A program made the translations under genes and the position numbers. The notes under the pieces are model-generated. The model saw nothing but the letters and a program-made list of their open reading frames with translations, was not told where the DNA came from and searched no databases. Of a DNA stretch of 64,000 bases, positions 9,074 through 17,039 are shown piece by piece (the stretch's first letter is position 1; every line of letters begins with the position of its first letter). The DNA comes from Cupriavidus nantongensis (GTDB taxonomy: Bacteria > Pseudomonadota > Gammaproteobacteria > Burkholderiales > Burkholderiaceae), in NCBI RefSeq assembly GCF_001598055.1, contig NZ_CP014845.1, forward strand, positions 1,860,001 to 1,924,000, in the 5' to 3' direction.

Positions 9074-9957
9074 GCTTCAGCCAGACACAAGACGACGGCA
9101 TGGATGCCGGCCAGCGCCAGTCGCAGGACTGGTGGCGCACCGGCATCATCGACATGCGCCCGGGCGAGATCCGCTACCGTGGCTACCCGATCGAGCAGCT
9201 GATCGGGCGGGTGTCGTTCGCGCAGATGATCTGGCTGATGCTGCGCGGCGAGCTGCCCGGGCCGGGCCAGGGCGAACTGCTGGACGCGGCGCTGATGGCC
9301 GCCGTCGACCACGGGCCGCAGGCACCCAGCATCGCCATCGCGCGCATGGCCGCGACCTGCGGCGTGGGGCTGAACAATGCCATGGCGTCGGCCGTCAACG
9401 TGCTGGGCGACGTGCATGGCGGCGCGGGCGAGCAGGCGGTGGCGTTGTACCAGGACGTGGCGCAGCGGCTGGATGCCGGCAGCACCATGGAACTCGCCGT
9501 CGGAGATGCGCTGCGGCACTACCGCGACCTGCACGGCAAGTATGTGGCCGGCTTCGGCCACCGCTTCCATCCGGTCGATCCGCGTGCGCCGGCGCTGCTG
9601 GCGCTGGTCGCGCAGGCGGCGGAAGACGGCGTGGTGAGCGGCCGCTACGCGGCCATCGCGCGCGCGGTCGAGGCAGCCCTCGGCGCCGGGCGCGGCAAGC
9701 CGATCCCGATGAACATCGATGGCGCCACCGCGGTGATCTACGCCGAACTGGGCTTCGCCGCGCCGCTGGCGCGCGGGTTGTTCTGCCTGTCGCGCTCGGT
9801 CGGCATCCTTGCGCACGCTTGGGAGCAGCAGTGCGAGGGCGGGCGCAACAAGGGCCCGATGCCGCGGCAGTTTTTGTGGACCTATGACGGTGCGCCGCCG
9901 CGCGACGTGCCGGAGAAGCATAAGCCCGTGCATAAGCCCGCGCATAAGCCCGCATAA
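9070..9957 (+). CDS. Citryl-CoA lyase-like protein (citrate synthase superfamily)
   Basis: 295 residues, much shorter than citrate synthase but of the size of the citryl-CoA lyase group. Superfamily residues are visible: VDHGPQAPS (first His region), AGFGHRFHPVDPRAPALL (second His and the DPR segment), and NIDGATAVIYAELGF followed by LSRSVGILAHAWEQ (Asp and the RxxGxxAH element). Known members split citryl-CoA, or a related 3-hydroxy-3-carboxyacyl-CoA, to acetyl-CoA and a 2-oxoacid. The start codon overlaps the CoA-transferase stop. Together the two enzymes could activate and cleave citrate or a similar acid. The C-terminus carries an unusual His-Lys-Pro tail (HKPV, HKPA, HKPA). Confidence 0.75.
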   Translation: MSFSQTQDDGMDAGQRQSQDWWRTGIIDMRPGEIRYRGYPIEQLIGRVSFAQMIWLMLRGELPGPGQGELLDAALMAAVDHGPQAPSIAIARMAATCGVGLNNAMASAVNVLGDVHGGAGEQAVALYQDVAQRLDAGSTMELAVGDALRHYRDLHGKYVAGFGHRFHPVDPRAPALLALVAQAAEDGVVSGRYAAIARAVEAALGAGRGKPIPMNIDGATAVIYAELGFAAPLARGLFCLSRSVGILAHAWEQQCEGGRNKGPMPRQFLWTYDGAPPRDVPEKHKPVHKPAHKPA

Positions 9958-9958
9958 G
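9919..9958 (+). repeat. 12-bp tandem repeat encoding the HKP tail
   Basis: Three near-identical 12-base units (CATAAGCCCGTG, CATAAGCCCGCG, then CATAAGCCCG lacking two bases) are followed by a partial CATAAG. The units translate as His-Lys-Pro-Val/Ala. The shortened third unit shifts the next CATAAG out of frame, so its TAA becomes the stop codon of the lyase-like gene. Confidence 0.9.
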
Positions 9959-9991
9959 CGCCAAGACCCGCCGGCAGACCGGATCGCGCGC

Positions 9992-11236
9992 TCAGCTGGC
10001 CAGGTCGGGATGCGGCTCCAGCAGCGGCGAAGCCGCCGCGCCGGCGGCGGGCTCGGCCATCGACGATGCCAGCACATAGCGGTCGCGACCATGCGCCTTG
10101 GCGTGGTAGAGCGCGCGGTCGGCATCGGCGAACAGGGTCCGCCACAGCGCCTCCCGGCTGCCCGCGCCGCCACGCAGCTGCGCCACGCCGATGCTGACGC
10201 TGGCATGGCCGCGCCCGGCGGGCAGGGCGATCGCATGCACCTTGCGCAGCACGCGGTTGGCCAGAGCCGAGGCCTGCTGCTCGTCGGTATGCGGGCACAG
10301 CACGCAGAATTCTTCGCCGCCATAGCGCCCGGCCACGTCCGAGGCGCGGCGCGAGTTGTCCAGCGCCTGCGCCACTTCGCGCAGCACCGCATCGCCGGCG
10401 TGGTGGCCGCAGCTGTCGTTGACCTGCTTGAAGTAGTCGATATCGATCACCAGGCACGACAGCGGCTGGCCGTCGCGCTGCCAGCGCGCCACCAGCGACA
10501 GCGCCGACATCTCGAGCGCGCCGCGGTTGAGCAGCCCGGTCAGGGCGTCGATGCGCGCGCCGCTTTCGTTGTGCGCGACGATCTGCTCCATCGCCATCAC
10601 GGTAAAGCCGAACAGCCCCAGCAGCGTGGCGATCAGCGGCGCCAGCGCCCAGGCCGAACCGGCCGGGCCGGCGAAGAATAGCGTCAGCGGCGCGGCAGCA
10701 CCGCCCGGCGGCAGGTTCATGGCATGGCTGAAGCCCGCCAGCTGCGTGGCCAGCTGCACCAGGCTGGCCACCAGCACCAGCGGCGCCCCGATGCTGCGGC
10801 GCCCGCGCCCGGCGCGCGCCAGCGTGGCGAAGGTGGCCAGCGACACCAGCGCCAGCACGCCATAGACGATGCGCAGCACCAGCTGCGGGCCTTCGTGCAG
10901 TCCGCTCGAGGCCACCATCAGGCCGAGCACGATCGCGCCCGCCCCGAGCAGCGCGCCGGGATGCGCCGGCACGCCGTAGTAGACCCGCACGCCGCGGTAG
11001 ATCAGCAGCCAGCCGGCGACGAAGGCGAACGCGCCCAGCGTGCCGAGCTGGCCGGTGCCGCTGGCCGCGCTGAGCGCCAGCGCCAGCCCCGCGGCCGACA
11101 CCAGCACATGGCCGAAGGCCCACAGCCGCCCCGCCGTGCTCGCGCGCAGCGCGAACACAAGCCCCGCCGCAATGATCAGCGTGCCGCAGAAAAACACCAT
11201 CATCACCACCGCAATGGTCTGCTGGTCCAGGTGCAA
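9992..11236 (-). CDS. Membrane-bound diguanylate cyclase (GGDEF)
   Basis: 414 residues. About seven hydrophobic segments (roughly residues 8-30, 43-58, 66-82, 95-112, 120-140, 150-170, 198-218) anchor the protein, followed by a GGDEF domain that makes cyclic di-GMP from GTP. The active-site motif is GGEEF at 306-310, DALTGLLNR opens the domain, and VIDIDYFKQVND carries the metal-binding Asp. RASD at 297-300 matches the RxxD inhibitory site, suggesting product feedback. No extra periplasmic sensor domain is seen. It stands alone, convergent with the citryl-CoA-lyase gene. A link to the Pel-like exopolysaccharide gene at the left edge is attractive because PelD senses c-di-GMP, but nothing in the sequence proves it. 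Confidence 0.92.
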   Translation of the reverse strand: MHLDQQTIAVVMMVFFCGTLIIAAGLVFALRASTAGRLWAFGHVLVSAAGLALALSAASGTGQLGTLGAFAFVAGWLLIYRGVRVYYGVPAHPGALLGAGAIVLGLMVASSGLHEGPQLVLRIVYGVLALVSLATFATLARAGRGRRSIGAPLVLVASLVQLATQLAGFSHAMNLPPGGAAAPLTLFFAGPAGSAWALAPLIATLLGLFGFTVMAMEQIVAHNESGARIDALTGLLNRGALEMSALSLVARWQRDGQPLSCLVIDIDYFKQVNDSCGHHAGDAVLREVAQALDNSRRASDVAGRYGGEEFCVLCPHTDEQQASALANRVLRKVHAIALPAGRGHASVSIGVAQLRGGAGSREALWRTLFADADRALYHAKAHGRDRYVLASSMAEPAAGAAASPLLEPHPDLAS

Positions 11237-11445
11237 GGGATTTCCTCAAGGATGCCGTCCGTCCTGCCGTCAATCGATCGGCAGGCATCAGGCCACGGGG
11301 CGCGACGCAAGGCATGCGCGCGCTGAGTTCACCAGATGTGACGTGCGCTGTTTTTCATGCCAGCCGCATGATAGCCCGCGCCGGCGGCAAGTTGGCACCC
11401 CCTGCAAGCCGGGTCGGGTGCGCTTCACCTTGCCGGGTTTTTCGG

Positions 11446-12195
11446 TCAGTCCGGAACGGCCGCTCCCGGCGTGCCGTGCGGCGCCGTGCCGCCGAGCGCG
11501 CGCGTCAGCGAGCGCGCCGCCTGCAGCACATCGTCGCGGAAACCGTCGCGGTAGCGTGCCGCCGGGCAGGTCAGCGTCAGCGCGCCGGCCAGTACGCCGC
11601 CGGGGCCGAACACCGGCGCCGAAACGCCGGCAAGATCGGGGCTGCGGTCGCCCACCAGCGCGGCCACGCCGTCTTGCCGGATCCGGTCATAGAGCTCGCC
11701 GGGCTCGCCGGCGAAGGCGCGCAGCACGCGCGCGCCGGCGCCGCGGTCGCGCGGCAGCAGCTCGCCCGCGCGCACGTGGTCGCGTACCGGCTGCGGCGAA
11801 TCGACGCGGTACAAACACAGCCGGTGCTCGCCCTGCTCGACATGGAAGGCCGCGCTCTCGCGCGTCACGTTGACCAGTTCGCGCAACGCCGGCATCACCA
11901 CCGCCTCGAGCGAGAACGACGCCGCATAGACCGCGTGCAGCCGCGCCACCTCCGGCCCCAGGCCATAGCGGCCGTCGGCGTGGCGCTGAACCAGCCCGGC
12001 GTGTTCGAGCGATGCCAGCAGGCGCAGCAGCGTGCTTTTATAAAGGCCGCTGCGCTGCGCCAGTTCGGCCAGCGCCAGCGCGCCATCGCCCAGGCGGAAC
12101 ACCGACAGCACGAACAGGGCCCGGTCCACGGCGATGGCACCGCCGGCGGCGGCATGCTTGTCGGCTTCGGAAACCTGTGCGGCTTTGCGTGGCAT
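11446..12195 (-). CDS. IclR-family transcriptional regulator
   Basis: 249 residues. An N-terminal winged HTH (about 20-80, with LALAELAQRSGLYKSTLLRLL) is followed by an IclR effector domain (about 95-240, with FHVEQGEHRLCLYRVDSP and SAPVFGPGGVLAGALTLT). The frame is open to 12426, but ATG at 12195 (MPRKAAQV) gives the usual family length and lies about 50 bases from a plausible promoter. It follows the CoA-transferase/lyase operon and the GGDEF gene, and it is the only IclR in the window. It is therefore the best candidate regulator for that operon. The effector could be a carboxylic acid, which is an inference. Confidence 0.88.
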   Translation of the reverse strand: MPRKAAQVSEADKHAAAGGAIAVDRALFVLSVFRLGDGALALAELAQRSGLYKSTLLRLLASLEHAGLVQRHADGRYGLGPEVARLHAVYAASFSLEAVVMPALRELVNVTRESAAFHVEQGEHRLCLYRVDSPQPVRDHVRAGELLPRDRGAGARVLRAFAGEPGELYDRIRQDGVAALVGDRSPDLAGVSAPVFGPGGVLAGALTLTCPAARYRDGFRDDVLQAARSLTRALGGTAPHGTPGAAVPD

Positions 12196-12581
12196 GGCGG
12201 GCGGCGGGTAATGAACCCTGATGGCGTTGGGTCGAAACGATGCGCCACCGTATAGAACGCTCCGGGGGTTGTCAATCCGCGTGCCTGGTGGAACCGAAGT
12301 GCCGCGGCGCCGACGCATGCGCGATCGCATGGTGGCGTTTTTCTGCAACACCCATACCCGGTCCCTGCCCCGACCGCGCATTCGTGCAAGCGGCGTCTGC
12401 GCCCCCTGGGCCATCGCATCCGCCACATTGCGACGTTCGCGCTTAGCCTATTCGCCACTCCTGGCTTTGCAAGCGGAATCAGCGGCCAAAACACCGCTGG
12501 CTTTTGCTTTAGCGGCCGCTGCACCGGATGGATAGAATCATGCGTTGCTCAACTCCGCACCATCCTGCTGTTTCCGCCGCA
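12196..12581. other. Intergenic region between IclR gene and small hypothetical gene
   Basis: The part nearest the IclR gene holds its candidate promoter. The rest, up to about 12580, shows no repeat, RNA gene or convincing frame. An inverted sequence GCGGCCAAAAC...GCTTTAGCGGCCGC at about 12482-12522 is too imperfect to call a terminator. Confidence 0.4.
12249..12275 (-). promoter_or_regulatory. Candidate promoter of the IclR gene
   Basis: Read on the minus strand, TTGACA (12275-12270) and TATACG (12254-12249) are separated by 15 bases, slightly short for sigma70, and lie about 55 bases upstream of ATG 12195. GTTCTATAC across the -10 resembles half of the inverted repeat at 7828-7842, which would fit autoregulation. 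Confidence 0.4.
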
Positions 12582-12848
12582 ATGTCTCATCGCCGTGCTA
12601 TTCCCGACCTTGGTATGACCGTTCCCGCACTCTCGCTTGGTGCCATCCTGGACGACCTGCGCAGCACCCCGCGGCCGCTGACGTCGGCGGAATATGCATA
12701 CCTGGCCCAGCTGCGGCAACGCATCGTCACCGGCGACGCAGACCTGTGGACCACGCTCGAAACCGCGGGCGTACCGTGCAGCGAACGCCGGCTGTCGCCG
12801 GACGTGGTGCTGGCACTGACCGCGATCGGCCAGTTGCCGATGCACTGA
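12582..12848 (+). CDS. Small hypothetical protein
   Basis: An open frame of about 88 residues, or 77 if started at ATG 12615, with codon use like the real genes around it. It is mainly helical, with LGAILDDLRSTPRPLTSAEYA near the middle and a Leu-rich end (key residues LTSAEY and VVLALTAIG). There is no signal peptide, no membrane segment and no recognised family. The start is uncertain because no clear ribosome site precedes any of the ATGs at 12528, 12582 or 12615. It is followed after 157 bases by the HTH-only LysR gene. Confidence 0.45.
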   Translation: MSHRRAIPDLGMTVPALSLGAILDDLRSTPRPLTSAEYAYLAQLRQRIVTGDADLWTTLETAGVPCSERRLSPDVVLALTAIGQLPMH

Positions 12849-13005
12849 CTGAGTCGCTGCCGCACACCTCGCCGGAAAATTCCGCGCTGCATTTCTGAAT
12901 CTGGCTGCCCACCTGCGCCGCGCCACCCCGCTACGATCGATCCACTTCGATCCGCCGGGGACCCGTAGCAGCGCACGAGCGCGACACCGCCCCCCCGGCC
13001 ATGAC

Positions 13006-13377
13006 ATGGGCATGGCTTACCGACTCATCAACCGGCGCGTCTCCTTTCTCTCGTTGCGTGTCTTTGTCGCGCTGATGCAGCATCGCGATGCCGGCCGCGC
13101 CGCGCAGGCGCTCGGCATCCAGCCGCAACGGCTCCATTACCAGATCCGCCAGCTCGAGGCCGCGCTCGGCATGCCGCTGTTCCAATCCGGCGGCACCGGC
13201 TGGATGCCGACCGCGGCCGGGTTCAATGCCTTGCCCAAGATCCGCGCCATGCTCGAGATCTGGGATCAGGTTCAGGCCAGTACCCGCGCGCGCCGCCGTG
13301 CGGAAGCGGAGCGGCCGCGCGAGCGCTGCGCGGTGCGCGTCGGCGCGGCATTCTGGGTGCGGCAGGCGACCATGTAG
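13006..13377 (+). CDS. HTH-only LysR-type protein (probably truncated)
   Basis: 123 residues. The first about 75 (LSLRVFVALMQHRDAGRAAQ, then LHYQIRQLEAALGMPLFQSG) form the LysR winged HTH. The usual linker helix starts (IRAMLEIWDQVQ), but the about 200-residue effector domain is missing. The frame ends at 13377 and a methyltransferase gene on the other strand begins three bases later, so the missing part is not simply frameshifted nearby. It may be a decayed LysR regulator or a stand-alone DNA-binding protein. Residues 85-110 are rich in Arg and Ala. Confidence 0.55.
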   Translation: MGMAYRLINRRVSFLSLRVFVALMQHRDAGRAAQALGIQPQRLHYQIRQLEAALGMPLFQSGGTGWMPTAAGFNALPKIRAMLEIWDQVQASTRARRRAEAERPRERCAVRVGAAFWVRQATM

Positions 13378-13379
13378 GC

Positions 13380-14150
13380 TCAGGCGAGCCGTTCGCAGTG
13401 ATAAGCCTCGGTGCGGTACGGGAAGGCGACCTCGGCACGGGCCGACAGCGCCGGATGCTGCTCGATAAGCGCGTGCAGGCGCGCGCGCACCTGCGCCTGC
13501 TCCGGCCCGGGCAGCGACGCAATGAAGCTGACCGACATCACGCGGTCCACGATCACCTGCTGCGGCGGCCCCACATGCGCGTAGGGCAGGCCCTGCAGCG
13601 CCAGCGGCCCGAAGCCCTCGGCGGGAAACACCCGCTTCCAGTCACCCTTGTGGAAGCGCGGCGCGTCGCCTTCGTACGGCGCCATGATCGCAGTCAGCTG
13701 CGCCACCCAGTCCACGCTTTCATCCCGGACGTTCCATACCAGTCCGAGCCGGCCGCCGGGACGCAGCACGCGGCGAATCTCCGCCAGCGCACGCGCGTTG
13801 GCAAACCAGTGGAACGCCTGCGCGCAGACCACGGCGTCGACGCTGGCATCTGCCAGCGGGATCGCCTCGGCGCTGCCCTCCAGTACCTGCACCGGCGCCA
13901 CCGCGGCCGCCAGCTGCGCACGCATCTGCGCCACCGGTTCTACCGCGATCACCGTGGCGCCGGTCTGCACCAGCCGGCGCGTGAACTTGCCGGTGCCAGC
14001 CCCGAGATCGAGCACGACACGGCCGGCACGCAATTCCAGCGCATCGCGCAGCCAGGTGTCGATCCCGGCGGGGTAGTCGGGGCGTCCGCGCGCGTAGGTA
14101 TCGGCCTGGCTGGCGAATCCCTGGGCGGCGGCTTGATGGATGGCGGTCAT
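13380..14150 (-). CDS. SAM-dependent methyltransferase, class I (Methyltransf_11 type)
   Basis: 256 residues. The SAM-binding fold is clear: VLDLGAGTGKFTRRL (motif I, about residues 46-60), VIAVEPVAQM (motif II acidic residue), GSAEAIPLADASVDAVVCAQAFHWF (motif III/IV, with AEAIPL and AFHWF) and RRVLRPGGRLGLVWN. The AFHWF form is common in small-molecule methyltransferases of the UbiE-like group. The substrate cannot be told. The ATG at 14150 is followed by the typical A-x-GFxxxAxxYxxxRPxYP opening. It is transcribed alone, tail to tail with the LysR fragment. Confidence 0.83.
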   Translation of the reverse strand: MTAIHQAAAQGFASQADTYARGRPDYPAGIDTWLRDALELRAGRVVLDLGAGTGKFTRRLVQTGATVIAVEPVAQMRAQLAAAVAPVQVLEGSAEAIPLADASVDAVVCAQAFHWFANARALAEIRRVLRPGGRLGLVWNVRDESVDWVAQLTAIMAPYEGDAPRFHKGDWKRVFPAEGFGPLALQGLPYAHVGPPQQVIVDRVMSVSFIASLPGPEQAQVRARLHALIEQHPALSARAEVAFPYRTEAYHCERLA

Positions 14151-14211
14151 GGGCAGGCTCCGGTGCGTTACCGGAGCCGTAGCCTACGCGCCTGCGCGGC
14201 ATCGGGCAAGG

Positions 14212-15093
14212 CTATTGCTGCATGCCCCAGCGGCGCACCGTCAGCCGCTCCAGCGTGGTGAACACCAGGCCCTCGACCAGCAGCCCGATCAGAATCACCG
14301 CGGCCAGCCCCGCGAATACGCGGTCGGTATAGAGCTCATTGCGGTTCTGGAAGATGAACCAGCCCAGCCCGCCCTGCCCCGACGACGCGCCGAACACCAG
14401 TTCGGCGGCGATCAGCGTGCGCCAGGCAAAGGCCCAGCCGATCTTCAGGCCCGACAGGATCGCCGGCAGCGCCGCCGGCACCAGCACCAGCGCGACATAG
14501 CGCAGGCCGCGCAGCCCGTAGTTGCGCCCGGCCATGCGCAGCGTGGGCGGTACCGCGCGGAAGCCGGCGTACATGTTCAGCGCGAGCGGCCACAGCACCG
14601 AATGGATCAGCACGAACACCAGGCTGCCGGTGCCAAGCCCGAACCACAGCAGCGCCAGCGGCAACAGCGCAATCGCCGGCAACGGGTTGAACATGGCGGT
14701 AAGGGTGTCCAGCAGGTCGCGCCCCAGGCGCGTCGATACCGCCAGCGAGGTCAGCACGAACGCCAGCACGATGCCGGCGGCATAGCCGCGCAGCAGCACC
14801 GACAGCGAGATCGCCGCCTTGCCCGGCAGCTCGCCGCTGGCCACTGCCGCGCCGAAGGCGCGCAGCGTGGCCAGGCAGGAGGGCAGCAGCAGGTCGTTGT
14901 CCTGGATGCGCGCCACCGCTTCCCAGATCAGTCCCAGCGCCAGCAGGATCAGCGCCTTGCGCAGCCAGTCCTGCTGCCACGCGCGCTGGTGCCACGGCAG
15001 TGCGCGCGCCAGCGGGGCTTCGGTGAAGGGCTCGGGCTCGCGCTCGTATTCGGGCCTCAGCGGGCCGGCCAGGTTGAGGGAGGGTTGGGTCAT
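14212..15093 (-). CDS. ABC transporter permease, NitT/TauT family
   Basis: 293 residues with about six membrane segments. The cytoplasmic EAA loop is seen as GRNYGLRGLRYVALVLVPAALP (key G-L-R and P-A-ALP), and the protein ends in the usual TLERLTVRRWG. It is the last gene of a binding protein-ATPase-permease set. The family takes up nitrate, sulfonates, taurine or related anions. Together with the adjacent TauD-like dioxygenase this points to an organosulfonate, but specificity is an inference. ATG 15093 is preferred over an in-frame TTG at 15099. Confidence 0.86.
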   Translation of the reverse strand: MTQPSLNLAGPLRPEYEREPEPFTEAPLARALPWHQRAWQQDWLRKALILLALGLIWEAVARIQDNDLLLPSCLATLRAFGAAVASGELPGKAAISLSVLLRGYAAGIVLAFVLTSLAVSTRLGRDLLDTLTAMFNPLPAIALLPLALLWFGLGTGSLVFVLIHSVLWPLALNMYAGFRAVPPTLRMAGRNYGLRGLRYVALVLVPAALPAILSGLKIGWAFAWRTLIAAELVFGASSGQGGLGWFIFQNRNELYTDRVFAGLAAVILIGLLVEGLVFTTLERLTVRRWGMQQ

Positions 15094-15108
15094 GTGCAAT
15101 GTCGGGTT

Positions 15109-15945
15109 TCAGCGCGCTGCCGCACTGCGCGCCGGCGGCGGCGTCACGGCGGCGGGTGTGTCGAACAGCAGGCCATGGATGCGCTGCGCCGCGGCCTGGA
15201 ATTCGGCGCTGCCCTGGCTGGCGAGGCTGAACTCGTGGCTGTCGAGCTCCGCGCGCACGCGCCCCGGATGCGGCGACAGCAGCAGGATGCGGCTGCCCAC
15301 CACCAGCGCCTCTTCGATCGAATGGGTCACGAACAGCAGCGTCAGCGCGGCGTCATCGCACAGCGCCAGCAGTTCCTCCTGCATGCGCCGGCGCGTCAGT
15401 GCGTCGAGCGCGGCAAAGGGTTCGTCCATCAGCAGCACCTTGGGCCGCATCGCCAGCGCGCGTGCGATTGCCACGCGCTGCTTCATGCCGCCGGACAGGG
15501 TGTGCGGATAGGCGCCGGCAAACTCGGCCAGGCCCACCTTGTGCAGGCTGTCCTGCGCCAGCTCGCGCGCGGCCGCGCGCGACAGGCCGCGCGCGTGCCG
15601 CAGCGGGAACATCACGTTCTGCAGCACGGTCTTCCACGGCGGCAGCTGGTCGAACTCCTGGAACACCACGATGCGGTCCGGGCCAGGCTGCTGCACGCGC
15701 CGGCCCTCGAGCCGGATCTCGCCCTCGCTGGGCGCGACGAAGCCAGCCACCGCCTTCAGCAGCGTGGATTTGCCACAGCCAGAAGGGCCCAGCAGCACGA
15801 AGCGGTCGCCCGCGTGCACGTCGAAGCTGACGCGGTGCGTGGCGCGCACGATGCGCTCGGGGGTGCGGTACTCCAGCGACACGCCGTCGACCTGCAGCAG
15901 CGGCGCGGCGCGGTCCGAGACCACGCGCAGGTTGTGGCTGGCCAT
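15109..15945 (-). CDS. ABC transporter ATPase, NitT/TauT/SsuB family
   Basis: 278 residues. Walker [13 protein letters not shown]-loop VFQEFDQLPPW, signature [15 protein letters not shown], Walker B VLLMDEPFAALD and H-loop THSIEEAL are all present and intact. The frame stays open far upstream, but ATG 15945 (MASHNLRVV) is two bases from the end of the binding-protein gene and gives the usual length. It powers the permease encoded next, and the two genes are separated by 15 bases. Confidence 0.93.
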   Translation of the reverse strand: MASHNLRVVSDRAAPLLQVDGVSLEYRTPERIVRATHRVSFDVHAGDRFVLLGPSGCGKSTLLKAVAGFVAPSEGEIRLEGRRVQQPGPDRIVVFQEFDQLPPWKTVLQNVMFPLRHARGLSRAAARELAQDSLHKVGLAEFAGAYPHTLSGGMKQRVAIARALAMRPKVLLMDEPFAALDALTRRRMQEELLALCDDAALTLLFVTHSIEEALVVGSRILLLSPHPGRVRAELDSHEFSLASQGSAEFQAAAQRIHGLLFDTPAAVTPPPARSAAAR

Positions 15946-15947
15946 GC

Positions 15948-16958
15948 TCAGCTCCCTTGCGCGGTGACCGGGTCCGGGAAGAAATAGTCCTGCCAGGACT
16001 TGGGCTGGTTGCGGATCGCGCCGACGCGATGCATGAACGACGCCAGCGCGAAGGTGTTCTGCGGCGCGACGCGGAACTGGACCTGCGGGTTCTTCAGCAC
16101 GCGCAGCAGCAGCGCACGGTCGGTGCGGGCCTTGCTCTGGCGCAGGTAGATATCGGCCGCCCCCTCGGGATTGGCGGTGGCAAAGGCGGCGGCCTCGGCC
16201 AGCGCATCGACAAAGGCGCGATAGGTCTTCGGGTTGTCGTTGCGGAACTTCTCGGTGGCGTACAGCACCGTGGACGAGCTCGGTCCGCCCAGCACGTCGT
16301 ATGAGTTCAACACGATGCGCGCGTTCGGGTTGCCGGCCAGTTCCTGCTCCTGGAACGGCGGGTTGCCGAAGTGGCCGGTGATCTCGGTGCCGCCGGCAAT
16401 GATGGCCGCGGCCGCGTCCGGATGCGGCACCGCCACGGTCCACTTGTCGAGGCGGTTGTACTCCTTGTCGCCCCACTGCCTGGCTGCGGCAAGCTGCAGC
16501 ACGCGCGACTGCACCGAGACGCCGACCGCCGGCAGCGCGATGCGGTCCTTGTCGGTGAAATCTGCAATGGTGCGGACCTTGGGGTTGTTGCTGACCAGGT
16601 AGTACGGGAAGTTGCCCAGCGATGCCACGCCGCGCACGTTCTGCTTGCCGTGGGTGCGGTCCCACAGCGTCAGCAGCGGGCCCACGCCGGCGCCGGCGAT
16701 ATCGATGGCACCCGACAGCAGCGCGTCATTGACCGCGGCGCCGCCCGACAGTTGCGTCCATTCGACCTTGATGTCGACACCCTGCTGCTTGCCGTGCTTT
16801 TCAATCAGCTGCTGGTCGCGCGCCACGTTGAGCAACAGGTAGACCACGCCGAACTGCTCGGCGATGCGCAGCTTGCCTTCGGCGTGCGCGCTGCCGGTGA
16901 TGGCCAGGCCGGCACTCAGCGCCAGCAGGCCGAGCTTGCGGGAAAAACGAGAAAACAT
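15948..16958 (-). CDS. ABC transporter substrate-binding protein, NitT/TauT family
   Basis: 336 residues with a Sec signal peptide (MFSRFSRKLGLLALSAGLAITGSAHA, cleavage after AHA at about 26; key features KL...ALSAGLAI...AHA). The mature part has the two-lobed periplasmic binding fold of the sulfonate/taurine group (VEWTQLSGGAAVNDALLSGAIDIAGAG region). It is the first transporter gene after the dioxygenase gene at 17040-17969, from which it is separated by 81 bases, and overlaps nothing. The ligand is unknown. Confidence 0.88.
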   Translation of the reverse strand: MFSRFSRKLGLLALSAGLAITGSAHAEGKLRIAEQFGVVYLLLNVARDQQLIEKHGKQQGVDIKVEWTQLSGGAAVNDALLSGAIDIAGAGVGPLLTLWDRTHGKQNVRGVASLGNFPYYLVSNNPKVRTIADFTDKDRIALPAVGVSVQSRVLQLAAARQWGDKEYNRLDKWTVAVPHPDAAAAIIAGGTEITGHFGNPPFQEQELAGNPNARIVLNSYDVLGGPSSSTVLYATEKFRNDNPKTYRAFVDALAEAAAFATANPEGAADIYLRQSKARTDRALLLRVLKNPQVQFRVAPQNTFALASFMHRVGAIRNQPKSWQDYFFPDPVTAQGS

Positions 16959-17039
16959 GATCAGGACTCCGGAGGATACGGTGGATTGGCGCTCGCCGCT
17001 GCGAGCGCCCTGGGGTGACTTGCGCTACCGCTGCCGCCT

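Noticed and set aside
15946..16665. 518-codon frame that joins the ABC ATPase to upstream sequence
   Set aside because: The extra N-terminal part is a shadow of the binding-protein gene in another frame. The ATPase domain begins normally at ATG 15945.
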